A DNA stretch of 64,000 nt, from the NCBI RefSeq assembly GCF_008831285.2, contig NC_045139.1, positions 1,098,204 to 1,162,203 on the forward strand, read 5' to 3'. Shown one piece after another: positions 43,787-56,952 of this stretch. A model generated the notes under the pieces. That model ran no database searches and was not told where the DNA came from. It saw only the letters and a list, made by a program, of their open reading frames with translations. How positions within the stretch are numbered: position 1 is the first letter of the stretch; each line of letters starts with the position of its first letter. The position numbers and the translations under genes were made by a program. Origin of the DNA: Nymphaea colorata (lineage: Eukaryota; Streptophyta; Magnoliopsida; Nymphaeales; Nymphaeaceae).

Positions 43787-46700
43787 CCTGGTCAACCCTA
43801 AGAACCGTGCAGGCAGCATCAGCCGCAAATTTGAGAGCAAAGAACCTATAAGAAAAGCCAAAGGAGACCATCAGAATTTACAGAACCAATAATGATAAGA
43901 GGAAAGAAGCACGAGCATCAGTATTAGGACTCATCAACCCCTATTGATTGTGGACCGTGTTTTACAATTTTGGAGCACCAAAAAGTTGACAACTTTTTGT
44001 TTCCAATACGTGAGTAAATGCACTGCGTTAGAAAGCCATTCCGAGTATCTCGGTCTTCATGGCCAGTCCATAAATGGTAAGCAAGAGAATAAAAACACAA
44101 CTTTTCCCTCGACAAAAAACTTGTGAAAATACCTCTTCACAATCTTTATCTAGGCACACTCCTGACCAATATTTAGTTTATTGAGCTTCAATATGGAAGC
44201 ACCATAGGCCCAGAGTTCACCAATTCTAACTCGAAAATAACCACCACTTAGAGTTGGCGCACCAATGCCAGACTGCAATTTCTGACTGGATACAAAATTC
44301 ATAGTTGGAGTTGATTCCAATCAGGAGAAACAGGTGGACAGGTAGCCACAACCTCAAAAACTCCACGAGTTGAGAAATGGCAGCAGAATGAGTTTTTACT
44401 AGTAACAATAAGAGATCTATTCTGCAAACATTTGGCACCATCTCACTACCATAATAGTCTGATATTACTTGAGAGTGCGTTCACAAAGTAATCCAGGCCA
44501 ATCAGAACGGACAAATTGTGTAGAAGACAATAATCATCTCAAGCAAAAGAAATCAGTATAACATACAACAGCGTTAGAACAATAATGATGAAATTTTCCA
44601 AATGCACTCAGTTGAAGATCAAGAAGAAAAAAGCACAAGGTACGCAAAGTGGCAAGCTTGATGAACGAATCAACAACTTGAATAAGTAACTCACTTTGTG
44701 ACATAAAGGTCCCAAATGTTCCTGGCTGCTATATCTCTGCAAGCACCGTCCTCCAGGTCAATTCCCACTCTGACATTTCCAGCTGCATGCTCAGCATAAA
44801 GAGAAGAAATAATCTCCATTGCGTTGAGTCCACCATTCTCAGCCAAGGTCTTAGGAACCATTTCAAAGCTTTCTGCAAATTTTGCGATGGCATATTGATC
44901 CAACCTTCATAAAACCAAAACAATAAGAAACGAAATAGCAGTAGAAAACCAAAAGTTCATAAGAATGGCTAAGCAAGACCATAGTAGTGTTTCATATGAA
45001 AACTAAATGCCACATACTACAGTTTTAACAAATTTATAGCCTATAGAATCAGATCAATGTCACACCAATGCAAGTCAGATAAGTTCTACTGCCTAAGGGA
45101 AACCAAACAAAAGGATCAGCCTTTGTGTTTCTTTAAGGTATGAATACTACCTAACAATGACCAAATTTTTCTAGTCAAACTGAGTAGCAATATAAATATG
45201 AAGTGTCGGCACTTGGACCACTGTGTGGTAGCAGCCTGCTACCTTGTACTCACTAAATCAGCAAAAGAAACACTTATACACCCAAGAGGAACCATGTTTT
45301 CCCTTAATCTAGGGTTTCTCCCCCAAAGCCTCTATCATTTCATGTGTTAAGGCATAATCGAGTCCTCTCCATATATATAAGCTCGATAACACTTTCAGGT
45401 CTGGTCGTGTATGATGCAGGACCCAACTTCCATTTATTATTTAGTCCTTACTTTCTACCATACTTACAAGAGAGTCCCACGAATATCACTGTGCTTCTGA
45501 ACGATCTCCCACCTGTTGTCTGTACATCTTGGCACATATATAATGGTGCCAGCTTTTGTGAACAGGTCTAAGAAAATATAAAGTAACAAGTCTAAACAAG
45601 TACAAGGTAACAGCCCAAAAAGCTAGCCTCCACTCAATTAAGAGGAGGTTCCAGAATATATGGATTTCACAACCCAAATGTCCATAAAGCAGTACACGAA
45701 ATGTCTTAAATTATCATGATCTAGTAAACTAAAAGGTGAAAAAGTTCAATAGAGCATAATTTACCCAGTTTCTTTAAAAGAAAACTCCTTTATTCTTCTC
45801 GCCAACTCAATTTCAGTAGCTGCAGCCCCTGGAACAATGCGACTATCCCTGCACATTGCCTGATAAAACATAAACAGATGTCAAATAAAGTCTCAAATGT
45901 GAAAAAGTGTCAGTGAATACTGCCAAACTACCTTATATGTATTCACACCATCATCCACTGCTCTTTCAAGATCGTCCAAGATGCTCTCGGTACTTCCTCG
46001 CAACACAACCGTTGAAACGAAATTTCCACCCTCTTCATTTTTCACAATAGTAACCTATGTCTCAAGAAATTGGACGTCATTTTTTGAACGGAGAGAGAAC
46101 ACATTGGAACAAGATATAAGAAACAAAGACATGCTAAACGTCTGTACCCGTGTACCACCAATTTCTTCAACAGAAACTGAGTCAGCATATCCTAGTTCAT
46201 CTGCATTTGGCTTGCTAAGCTTCAACTGTGACAAAAATTACACAACCATCACTATTGAGCCAGAGATAAGGATTCTGTATTGTACATCTACATGCTCAAA
46301 TGGCTAAGAGAACTTGCAATTCTAACTTTCTAAAATAAAAGAACTTGAACATCTTATCCAAAAAGAGTTAGGATCACACTACTCAGAGAACGTCATCAGT
46401 ATAAAACATGAAACACCCTCAAAAAGAACAAATGTGATCAAACATGCTAAAGAAACTTACAAGTGCTACAGCACCAGTCGTACGGCAAAATCTCCTGAGT
46501 TCAAATTTTGAGCTTATTTTCAGAACCATGAGCCTGTTTGTGCACAAAAGACACAAATACCATTAAGATCAAAAAATTAGTGACAAAGGCAGTATATGCA
46601 CAATGATTCCAGAGCTCATCCTAATTCTTCACTTTGTATGATGAAAGAGATTGCCAAAATTAGCACATTAATGTGACTTACATACAAACACTAAAACAAA

Positions 46701-49700
46701 GTGATAAACTGAAACCATACTTATTCTGGATATGGATACCCGATACCCAAAAAGTTGGTACACTCAAAGTGTAAAGTTGCAAAGAGAAATAACAGGACAA
46801 AATTTGACATTCATATTTATAAAGAAACACCAAGAGTATCAAATGCCAAGAAGTGTCCGTTCAAGCACTAAAGATGTTCCAGGAACATTTTCCCCAATTT
46901 ATAAAACAATTCGATTGAAATATTGGACTTATATTACATGCATATACAGTTGAAATCCATATAAAGGACATATTGCTCTTGCAAAGTCTGTTTATTGTTT
47001 TTCTTTCTTTTTCACTTAAGGATTTTTCTGTCCTTACCCAACCTGCAGAAATCCAAACCTAGGATCCCATTTGAGGTTCAGTAAGGGGCCGTTTGATGCC
47101 CTGGAAATCCACTGTAGCAGTGGAAAAAAATTTCAAAATTTTAAAATTTTTCCTTCTCATCAAACTTAGAATTTTTTTTTACCGTTAAAAGTGAAAACGG
47201 CAAAATATTTCTGGAAAAAATTTTCCAGCCAGAGGGATGGAAAAATTTTTCAGGAAATATTTTTGTGACCGTTGGAGGAGGAAGGGAAGGAAGGAGGGAG
47301 GAGAAGCGCAGAGGAGGAAGGGAAAGAAGGAGGGAGGAGGAAGGAGGAGGAGGAAGGGAAGGAGGGAAGAGGAAGAAGGGAAAGAAGGAGGAGGAGGAGG
47401 AAGGGAAGGATGGAGGAGAAAGAAGGGGAGGAGGGCACGGTGAGGAGGGAAGGAGAAGAGGGGAAGAGGGCACAGCGAGGAGGGAAGGAGAAGAGGGAAA
47501 GAAGGGAGAGGGGAAGAGGGCACGAGGAGGGAAGGGGAAGAGGGGAAGAAGGGGAGGAGGGCACGAGGAGGGAAGGAGAAGAGGGGAAGAGGGGAAGAAG
47601 GGGAGGAGGGCACGCGAGGGGAAGGGGAAGAAGGGGAAGAGGGGAAGAGGGGAAGAAGGGGAAGAGGGAGAAGAGGGAAGAGGGGAAGAAGGGAAGGAGG
47701 GCACCCGAGGGGAAGGAGAAGAGGGGAAGAAGGGGAAGAGGGAGAAGAGGGGAAGAAGGGGAGGATGGCACGAGGAGGGAAGGAGAAGAGGGGAAGAAGG
47801 GAAGAAGGGAAAGAGGGAGAAGAGGGGAAGAAGGGAAAGAGGGAGAAGAGGGGAAGAGGGGAAGAAGGGGAGGAGGGCACGCGAGGGGAAGGAGAAGAGG
47901 GGAAGAAGGGGAAGAAGGGGAAGAGGGAGAAGAGGGGAAGAAGGGGAAGAAGGGGAAGAGGGAGAAGAGGGGAAGAAGGGGAGGAGGGCACGCCAGGGCA
48001 CCTCCCCACGTCCCCCGCCGCCGCCGATGGCACCGCCTGACGCCTCTTCCCCAAAATCCTCCCTCCTTCCTTTCCCTTTCCTTCCCTTCCCTTCTTCCTC
48101 CTCCTCCCTTCTCTTCCCTTCTTCCTCCTTCTTCCTCCTCCCTCCTTCCCTTCCCTTCCCTTCCCTTCTTCCTCCTCCTCCTCCTCCTCCTTCCCTTCCC
48201 TTCCCTTCCCTTCCCTTCTTCCATTTCTACCAAACGACGAAATTTCTTTCCGAAAAAATATTTCTTACTTAACAAACACAAGCTTGTTTTGGAAATATGG
48301 AAATTTTTTTCTTATTTCTCAATTCCAAAAATATATTTCTGGAAATTTTTTTCCGTTTCCATGGTTTCCAGCCATCAAACGGCCCCTAAGGGAGCAAAAA
48401 AAAAACATGGCAAATTATCCCTGGAATGTTGAAAATTTGATTTTTCTCAAGTTGTTGGCTTGAATATGCATAACCTATTATCAGAGAAGAAATCTTCTAC
48501 GTAATAGCAACAAAAAAGGAATATTGCATGTGGCTGCAGAGAAAGCACTATCAAGAATCGTTCTCAAAAGGGCACCTACAACCACATGCGGCCTTCTACT
48601 GTTTGAACACCATATTCTTCAGTTCAATAAAGATGGAACTAAAGAGCCTTTTGACAGAATAAAGCAAAAGTATTGATCATGTAAACAAATAATAAAATGT
48701 GTTAAAAGGATGATACAGATGAGCTTACTTGTAACGTTCACAGAAATGCAATGCCATATCTCCAACTGCTGCACCACTAACAATAACTTTGGCACCAGAA
48801 TCAGCAACTGATTTAATGAGCTCTTCAACTTTAGCTTCCTCAGTTTTTGCATAGCTCTCTAACTGCAAAAGTATACACGATTTCAACTTTTCAGACCACA
48901 ATCAACTCCATGGAGATAACGGCAAAGGGAACAAACCAAGGAATTGATGGATAATGGTAGCAGTAAAAAAGAAAAACAATTGCCAATATAATGGTAGCAT
49001 TAAAAAAGAAAAACAATTGCCAATAGAAGAGTCCAAGGGACTATCCACATTGTTAGCCAAGCAATTAGTCAGATGAATAGTCCATATCCACGTAGTTGAT
49101 AGGACCCTACACCACGGACTAATCAACCACCCATGTCAACTAGTCCCTACTAGTCAGTGAGTGACTGATAGGTTCTTGGGTCAGTCCTACATTTAATTAC
49201 TCCATTTATCCTCTACCATTAAAAAAAAAAAAAACAAATCCCTTCCTTTTGAAACGTCTTTTCACTGTATATAATAATATGATTTAATGTTTCACCGACT
49301 ATGACTGATTGAAACTGATTAGACCTGACTAGTCCTTACTAGTCTACTCAGGTCCTTGACCAAATTGTGTCCATGTTTCGATGGACAACTTAGGAAGCTA
49401 CATATAGAATCAGACCTTGAGGCTTGAACATCAAGAACAGAAAGAAAAATTAGATCACATCCAACTGAATAAGAACAAAAATATATCTTGAATCAGAAAG
49501 TAAAGAAGTTCAAGCATCCTTAGCACCAAGACACTTCATAATACATTAAAAAAAAAATTCAATTGCTGAACCAGATGTTTACATCTAAAGTGTAAATTTA
49601 AAATAGAAAAGCAACATATCTGCAAATCTTGGTAACATGCACAGTTACTGAACACCCACGTTGAAGAAACCACATGTAATCATATTTATTATTACCTGCT

Positions 49701-52700
49701 CAGCACTTCGAATAAGAACAGTTCCTTTTGTTTCAGTCGCAGATGTGTCTACACCTCCAGAGAAAACTGCAACCTATAAAATAATAAAAGAACATGGTCT
49801 AGAGGTTAACAGTTCAGAGATATCAGTCCATTAATGCCCTGCGACCTAGCAACTTTTCATAGATAAACACTACAGGAAGTACTTCCAAGAAAGCTAAGTG
49901 CATCATGCACGAAAAAATTATCCTAAAACTCAGAAGCAAACAGCAGTATGGAAGAGTTTTTATTTTTTCATAGCATAAAAGAAAAAAAAATGATTCATAA
50001 GAAACAAATTATAACTCTCACAAAACTGTTGTTCTGCTAAAAGTAACAGTATCTTCTAGTTCCGTTCAAGTACTTGAAATAGTTTTCCTTTTTAGAGAAG
50101 AAAAAGAGCTTAGTAAATTTAGCAAAAGAAACATTCAAGCTTCATTGCATGTAAAAGGCAACGAACCATATTCTTCTACTATGAAGAGAAATGATACAAT
50201 TATCAGCTCAAATATGCACAAACAAAATCTCAACAGCATGTGAAACTTTTGCAGTGATTTTTCAGACATACAAACTGGAAAAGAAGATAGAACATCTTAC
50301 ATAGTTTTGATACATTAGCCAACAAAAAGACACAAATAAATCTCCTGTCACTTGCCAAATATGAATCATAGTTAAAATGTAAGAGAATTGATAAAAACTA
50401 CAATTTCATTACAGACAAGAAAAAAAGTTAGGCGGTACTCTGAGAGATACCAAATGAATTCTCAAACGAGATAGGAAAATATCAAAGGTTGGACATTGCC
50501 TGCACCGATACATTTAACTTTCTACAGTTTTAGCACAAGAACTTACGAACACCTAACAGCTACTCTCAGAAAGACAATTTACTTATCTGAAATACAACTG
50601 GAAAGCAAAAGAAAAAATAGAAAAACTGTGATGAAGAACAACCATGACGACATTGGCGAACCTTAAGAACAGATAAAATGAGGCATAAATTTGTTGTTTA
50701 GATAGGATGGATGGAGAAGGCTCTTTGGGGGTTTCAAAATGGATACATACAGGTATAGAAAACAAAGAACGACACAAATACAACAAATCACTTCAAAATA
50801 TAACTTCAGATGGAAGACTTACTTTAGCTTTTTCAATTCTTTTGATGGTTCCAACAGCATCATTCTTTAAAACCATGCCACGGACAACAGTGCTATTGTG
50901 CAAACCTCCACCAACAAGCTTTGCAACTCGAACGTTATCCACATTAAAATTCACCGGGTTCTTGGGGCAAACCTGGATGCATGCCTGAAAAGCAAATCGA
51001 TTGCGATAAGGCAACCAGACATGGAAGTGAATCTAATTAAATTACCAACAAATGCAAATTGCAAAGCATTTTGAAGCTCACGTCAGCAATGAGTGGGGAT
51101 AACACATCCTCCTGACCAAATTGCTTGCTAGCAACAGCAGCTTTAATTCGAGAAACAACTTCATCCTTGTTTCGCACATTCATTGTTTCTGAACCTTTCT
51201 CAACCAACTCATTCAGAACTTCAACTGTCTGAAAATAAAAAAAATGCCACACAAAAATTTAACCCAATGACTGAAGAATAATGAAATAGAAAAAAAAAAT
51301 ATGGAACCTTATCAATAGCTTTAGTATAGCCACTAATGATTTCACTAGGATGTAATCCTGTTCGGATCAGCTCCTCCGCATTCTGGAGAAGCTCCCCAGC
51401 AAATGATATTGTAAGATTTGCCCCATCACCTATTTCCTCTTGTTGTGCTTTTCCAGCCAAGACTAGAATCTTTGCAGCAGGATGTTGAACCTCAAGTTCA
51501 TTCACAATTGTTGCAGCATCATTTGTAATAAAAAGCTTGTCCAAATGATTAATAACCATTTTATTCATGCCTGTACATGGTCAATGCATATCAAACAGTG
51601 GTCAGATATCTAATCAGAATAGTACACTTGAAGTGTTAAGCCTAAAAAGAACATGCCATGTGCACTACTTATAGTATCGTGTAATACGTACAAATTTTGA
51701 AAACACAGCAAAAAAACCATTCGGAGACCGTCTAGGTTTACCCCAACATTTATAACCACATGCATTGTATTACAATTCTATGCACGAGTAACACTAAAGA
51801 AAGAGAAAATTTTCATGCATTCAGTTCATTATTTTGTTTCTCGGCTACTTCAGATACCCAGCAAAAAGTACGGCAATTTGTTTCCATCAACTTCCTGATA
51901 AGATTCTTATTCCAGGATAGTGAAGATTTGTCCGTTGATAACGAATCCGATCATAAAATCTGTTAGTTGGACCTACAAGTCATTCCTAGATCATCACCAA
52001 AACCAATCAGAGCCTACGCCTGTCAGCATGAGAAAAGCAGGATGACCGTTAAATAGCCCACCTTATCACATTAAAGTTCTAGAAGAAAATGGACAGCGTC
52101 AAATTTTTTTCCAAATGGAAAGTACAGGGAAAACAACATAACCATATCCCAAAAGTAGCACTATAAAGATAAGCACCACAATTTTCCAACTAACCAAATC
52201 ATCCCCAAAAATCCTTCATTTTGACAAACCCTAAGTTAACGTGATCGCTGAGAGCCAAAGCAACAATAGCCCTTCTTTTTTCTCCTTTCAACCAAACCAA
52301 ATACGAAAAGTGCACACTCAAAGAAAATAAAACATTGCCAGCAATAAGAACAAAACACGGACCTTCACAATCACTTAATGGAAGAAGCCAACAACGCTCA
52401 AATCTAAGAACCTAGCCCACATAGCTTAGCATAATAACCAACGGATCACAGGGCAAAAACTAAACACCTTTATCAACCGAAACAAGCTAAAACCCCGAAA
52501 GTGCACCAGAATCGTCTTTCTCCATACATTCACTACACTACTGAAACTCCAAAATCCATGACACAGCATGAGACCAAGCAAGGATCTTTCCGCATCATAT
52601 GGATCAAGTACCTAGAAACCGAAACTTGGGCATCCAACCAAGCTTCAAAAGCGAACCGAAAAGCGCAATAGGAGCCATCAAATGGACTAAGCATAAAAAT

Positions 52701-52875
52701 GGGAGACAGAACATGAGATGTGCTGACCATTAGGACCAAGAGAGGTTCGAGTAATGGTGGAAAGCTGCTTGCAGGCGTCGATGTTCTTGAGGACGGCCTC
52801 GTCGAGCCCCGAAAGGTGCCTGTGGCCTTCCTTGAGCATCGCCTGGATGCCATAGGGCTGGAACTGGTACACCAT
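43612..52875 (-). CDS. CCT8: TRiC/CCT chaperonin subunit theta (CCT8)
   Basis: Thirteen minus-strand exons: 52875-52728, 51570-51308, 51228-51082, 50984-50823, 49773-49696, 48862-48729, 46533-46461, 46225-46148, 46054-45932, 45859-45765, 44904-44695, 43845-43788 and 43677-43612. They sum to 1635 nt and 544 aa without a stop. The protein is a group II chaperonin subunit folding actin, tubulin and other cytosolic clients by ATP-driven cycling of a hetero-oligomeric double ring. Theta is identified by QPYGIQAMLKEG and HLSGLDEAV at the N-terminus. Chaperonin sites seen are TSLGPNG (44-50), NDAAT (66-70) and GDGAN (97-101) for ATP binding, plus GGGLHN in the apical region and VPGAAATEIELA in the C-terminal equatorial part. 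It ends in a short acidic tail, MDED. In plants CCT8 is also known to aid cell-to-cell trafficking of KNOTTED1-type proteins. Length is close to the usual 545-550 aa and the gene looks functional despite the large insertion in intron 6. Confidence 0.97.
47085..48386. mobile_element. Tourist-like (PIF/Harbinger) element with polypurine core, in CCT8 intron 6
   Basis: A 1302-bp element is bounded by inverted ends GGGGCCGTTTGATG (left) and CATCAAACGGCCCC (right). It is flanked by TAA at 47082-47084 and 48387-48389, the 3-bp target duplication typical of PIF/Harbinger elements. Inside, the ends stay partly complementary (GGAAA/TTTCC-rich arms). The middle is about 730 bp of G/A-only-like repeat on the plus strand, then a short GC-rich unique stretch (about 47998-48050), then about 180 bp of C/T-only repeat. 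There is no transposase. The element is intronic relative to CCT8 and on neither strand coding; the long frames of 286-386 codons over it are low-complexity artefacts. Confidence 0.82.
47264..47996. repeat. Purine-rich minisatellite (G/A on plus strand)
   Basis: The repeat is built from GGGGAAGAAGGGGAAGAGGG-like words punctuated every few tens of bases by a GGAGGGCACG block (for example near 47515, 47555, 47605, 47870, 47983). Almost all pyrimidines in 730 bp belong to these blocks. The polypyrimidine strand is the coding-direction strand of the CCT8 intron. Confidence 0.9.
48951..49024. repeat. Short direct duplication in CCT8 intron 5
   Basis: AAAAAAGAAAAACAATTGCC and flanks appear twice about 38 bp apart (about 48964 and 49002). 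Confidence 0.6.
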
Positions 52876-53761
52876 CTCTGCGGAACCCTAGAAATGGAGG
52901 CACTCTCACTCTCTCCCGTGTCTCCTTTTTCCCTCCTTCGCACGAAGAAGGCGGCAACGACTAGTAAGGGATGCAAGAACGACGGTACCCGAACCTTATG
53001 TGAGGTGCTAACCGGTCCGATCTAAAATAGATTCGAAGTCCTCAGACCCATATCCTGTTCAAGTGGGCGGTACGAAGTCCGGTTTGGATGTACGATATGA
53101 AATCCAGATCCAGATCAAACCTCAATTCGTAGTATGAACAAGGTATAAATCATTTTCCTTCTTTTTTTTTCAATTGAATGTGCTTAATTAAAGATGAGCT
53201 CTACAACCTCGAATATATATATATATATATATAAGTAAAACAAATAATAAATAATGCCTCTTAATTTATGTTGTTTATTCATTTATATTTCCTTTTAATT
53301 GCTCAAATTAAAAATTACCGCCTAACTTATGCTAAAATGATCCACTCTAACTTTTGGGATTGAAGAAATGGGCACTCGATGTTTGAATAAAGTTGTCAAA
53401 GATGTGAGAAAATTGATATTGTAAAATATTTTATAATATTTGACTTCTTCAAGTGGTTCCGTTAATTTATTGATATCACTATTTATATTTATGGCATAGC
53501 TGGTTGGACCAACGACTCCTAACAGTTGCAATCCATCTCTAAGCTTGGAGTGCCAATATCAAATTTTAATAAAGGGAAGAAGGCGAAACTTCCATTCTAG
53601 AAAATTATCACCCCTCTTCCATTTCAATTAGTATTTTAACATGTAATTATGCCTTTGATGCCAACTTCCCTCATTTCTATTGCATGTCTCTTTTTTTTTT
53701 TGTAACTGCACAACGCATTAACTAATAGTTAATAATATGTCAATTTTGTAACGATTTTTAA

Positions 53762-53980
53762 GAAGTTGTTTGGCAGCATAAACTCTTTATAAATGTCTCA
53801 TGTTTGGCAGCATGAGACACTACAATTGTTGTCCTACAGATTAGTGCTTGCCAAACTACCCATAAGAGGCACTCAAGCCTATAGATTGTTATTGTTCATG
53901 AATTTGCCCTAAAAGTCGAGACTTGTTCAAAGAACTATGTGTTGTAGTGTATTATGAATCTGCTTCGTGCCAAACAACTC
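53762..53980. mobile_element. Small MITE with GTTGTTTGGCA ends
   Basis: A 219-bp non-coding element starts GAAGTTGTTTGGCA and ends TGCCAAACAACTC. It is flanked by TTAA at 53758-53761 and 53981-53984. The TIR and the TTA/TAA-containing target duplication suggest a Tourist-like element. Confidence 0.6.
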
Positions 53981-54564
53981 TTAAGAAACATTTTGAAACA
54001 TGGATCTAAACTTTGCATTATTTGAAATGAAATGTTGTGTGTTCAATGAACTTATATCGATCCGTACCTACTAAATAATCTATCAGTGTTACAAGCGTGT
54101 GGATAAAACCCATTATATCATTTATATGTTACGAAAACATTATGGGGTTTATAGGAACCTTAAAACATGTCACGATTGCGATTTAATTCATTGTGAACTA
54201 CACCTCTCTCTCTCTCTCTCTTTGTATAAGAGTAAAATTTTTAATAACATAATAACATCATGTTCGTGTATACTTTAATATGAAAAAAAGAACATTTACG
54301 ATGCAAACTCCCATAATAATTACAAAAATCTTTCGTAGTCCTAATCACATTTCTTGTAAAAATTGAAATGACATGGAAATGTGCAACCTGAGAAGGAGAG
54401 CGAGAGAGCGCTGTGACAGCCCTTGTGTGTTAGAGCTTTGCAGTGGCTGATTGACACGATCAACAGTATTTTAGATAATTATCGAACAAAAAAGAGAGAG
54501 GAACAAAGAGAAAGATGTGTTTATTAAAAGGAAGCTGCGATAAAAGACAGTTGTTAGAAAGTAA

Positions 54565-54880
54565 GCTTGGGCATCGGGTTGGCACAAACCCAGAAAGAGT
54601 GGGGCTGAGGTTGGCCCGACACCCGAAACTCTGGCTTGAGCCCGGCTCGACACTTACAACTTGGGTGGACTCGTTTTGATTAAATTAAAAGTATATATTT
54701 TTAATAATAAAATAATATATAAATATAATTAATTGTAATAAAATATTATAATTATATATAAAAATTAATAAAAATATGTATGAAAAAAATCTTATCAGGC
54801 CAAATCAAGCTTAGTTGGGCTGATATTTTTTTTTTTTGAGCCCAAGTCAGATTGAGTACCCAATACCTAGAACAAAAGAG
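54565..54880. repeat. GC-armed, AT-core dispersed repeat
   Basis: It starts GCTTGGGCATCGGGTTGGC, has a TAATAATAAAATAATATAT-type core and ends GATTGAGTACCCAATACC. The layout matches the element at 22455-22745. Confidence 0.45.
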
Positions 54881-54884
54881 AAAA

Positions 54885-55290
54885 GAGAGTGTTTGTATAA
54901 CATTCTAAGATCATATATTTGAATGTTGAGTTTTTTCAAATTGAAAAAAAACCCAATTTTTTGGCAAAATTTCCCCTCGGGTTATTTATAAAAACCAAAC
55001 ATATAATTGAATTTTTTGAAACCTATTAAAAACTTGGTTTTCACAAAACTACACTACATAGAGAAAAAGGTCATTATAAAAGAATAAAAGAGAAAGAGAG
55101 TGTTTGTATAACATTCTAAAATCATATATTTGAATGTTGGGTTTTTTCAAACTGGTTTTGAAAAAAAACCGATTTTTTTGGCAAAATTTCCCCTCAGGTT
55201 ATTTATAAAAAACAAACAAATAAACCAAGTTTTTGAATTTTTTGAAACCTATTAAAAACTTGGTTTTCACAAAACTACACTACACAAAAT
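54885..55290. repeat. Tandem duplication of about 200 bp
   Basis: Copies at about 54885-55070 and 55090-55290 share GAGAGTGTTTGTATAACATT, GGCAAAATTTCCCCTC and CTATTAAAAACTTGG. They differ by small indels. Confidence 0.85.
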
Positions 55291-56952
55291 TAGGTTTGAT
55301 AAAGATGTCACTCAAATGACCCTGAAAACTTTCTTCATATTGAATTAGGGAGAGGGCCTTCTGGTACTTTAGACTAATCGTTTTCCTGTGGATTTTTCGC
55401 AAGGTGGTCAATTATGATTTACTTTGTTAAGTGAGTGGCGGTTTGCATTTTTTCATTCGTCCGGCAGCAGTTTATAATTTCTCCTTTTTACATTTAAGTG
55501 AGTATGAGAAATTTTAGCAATTTAATATATAAATTAAATCATATAAGGTTTATACGTATACAAGAAAGAAATGAGTTAAACTAATCTAATTTCGATTCGT
55601 TTTTTTTTTTTTTTTATTTCTCTCTTTCTAGAGATTTACCAATTATAAAGTGAGGGAAATTGAATGTGAAAAAAATACAAATAAGTAAATAAATAAACAA
55701 CAAGTAACTAGAAAAAGTCAGGAGAGAAAGGTTGAGAAAAAAAAGCAATAAAAAACGGAACTACTGATTATTATATAGAAAAAGTGCTGCTAGCTACTTG
55801 GCTGAGCTAGTTTGTCATGTTCTTTATATTAAATTCCTCGACCTCTCTCATCCATTCTACTGCTTTGTATCTTAACCTGTTTTACGGCCTTGTTCATGTG
55901 AAGCCCACCATGGTTGAAACTTGAAACTTGTCTTTTGCCATCAATGGAGAGGCACGCATGTACATATTTGGCTCAATCTTCCATGACTCCTGAGAGGCAA
56001 CAGGGCCTTCCTCCCTCTCCAAACGCCACACTCCTCTCCTACCATTTAGCATTCATCAACCGCCGCCTCATTTCCGTCTCTCAGGCCCCGTTTGATTGCA
56101 AGGGGAAATATGTTGAGCTGGTGAAAATCATACGGGGAACGAAACTTTAAAGCGGTCATTTCCTCTCTCGCTCTCTCGTTCCCTCTCCTCTTTCCCCCAA
56201 CGTCGCCCGCTTGCAGCCCCAGGTGAGCCCTGTGATAGTCTCTGACACGCACGTTCTGTCGATAACCCTTCTCTCTTTACTCTCTCTTCACATGCAGGCT
56301 TTCAGGCACCATCTTCAACCGGAAATTTGAGTTTATCCCTCTTGGCTGCTCCTTCACTCAAGTATGCCTCTCACGATTCCCCTTTTTTCACTTCTATCAT
56401 GCTCTGTTTGGTGGGTGCTGCTATGCTCTGTTATGTGTTCAACGGTTACTTCTACATATGAGTGCGTTTGAGTAGGAGACACTCTATTTATGGTAAAATT
56501 GTTGTTAATAGAAGGGTTTCTCACCTGCATGCGCTTCAATGGGATCCTTCGTGGGTAACTATGAGTTTTCATTTCTGTCCGTGTTAGTCCAACTTGGAAG
56601 AAAATAGTGTTGATGGTGATTGTCTCTTCGTAGTTCTTATCTGGTTTTTTGAAGCAGTAAACTGGATGTTTTGGGATCAACTTTATATTGCCGAATCCAT
56701 TTGGGCGATTGTGTTCGTGTGCTCTGGAATATAAAGCCAAAGCCAGCTGAGACCTCGGGTTTTTTTTTTTTTTTTCTCTGTAATTTTGAAGAATTTGTTT
56801 AGCCATTAGACCATCTCTCTACCAAATACAAGCTGCTGGTTGACTTCTAAGTTCAGAAAAAATTTCTTTCTCAACGTTCTTCTGTTGTTATAAGTGAATT
56901 AATTCCCACCTATTTCTAATGGTTACACCAGTTCCATGGAGGATATGGAGAC

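Larger units (their letters stand above)
53030..56952. other. Intergenic region between CCT8 and UPM1
   Basis: CCT8 and UPM1 point away from each other, so this interval holds both promoters. No gene is visible. It contains a small MITE (53762-53980), a GC-armed repeat (54565-54880), a 200-bp tandem duplication (54885-55290) and, from about 56150, CT-rich DNA that looks like a UPM1 leader. Possible 5'UTR introns are suggested by CAG|GTGAGC at about 56222 and later AG acceptors, but none can be proven. Confidence 0.45.

Noticed and set aside
47141-48432. Open frames of 286-386 codons on both strands
   Set aside because: They are translations of the purine/pyrimidine repeat (GGRRGEEG, PSSPLLPS). 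Several frames are open at once, they cross the element ends, and they lie inside a CCT8 intron.
55914-56150. Short plus-strand frame upstream of UPM1 as an N-terminal extension
   Set aside because: Stops separate it from the UPM1 frame and no splice path keeps the frame. It is better seen as intergenic or leader DNA.
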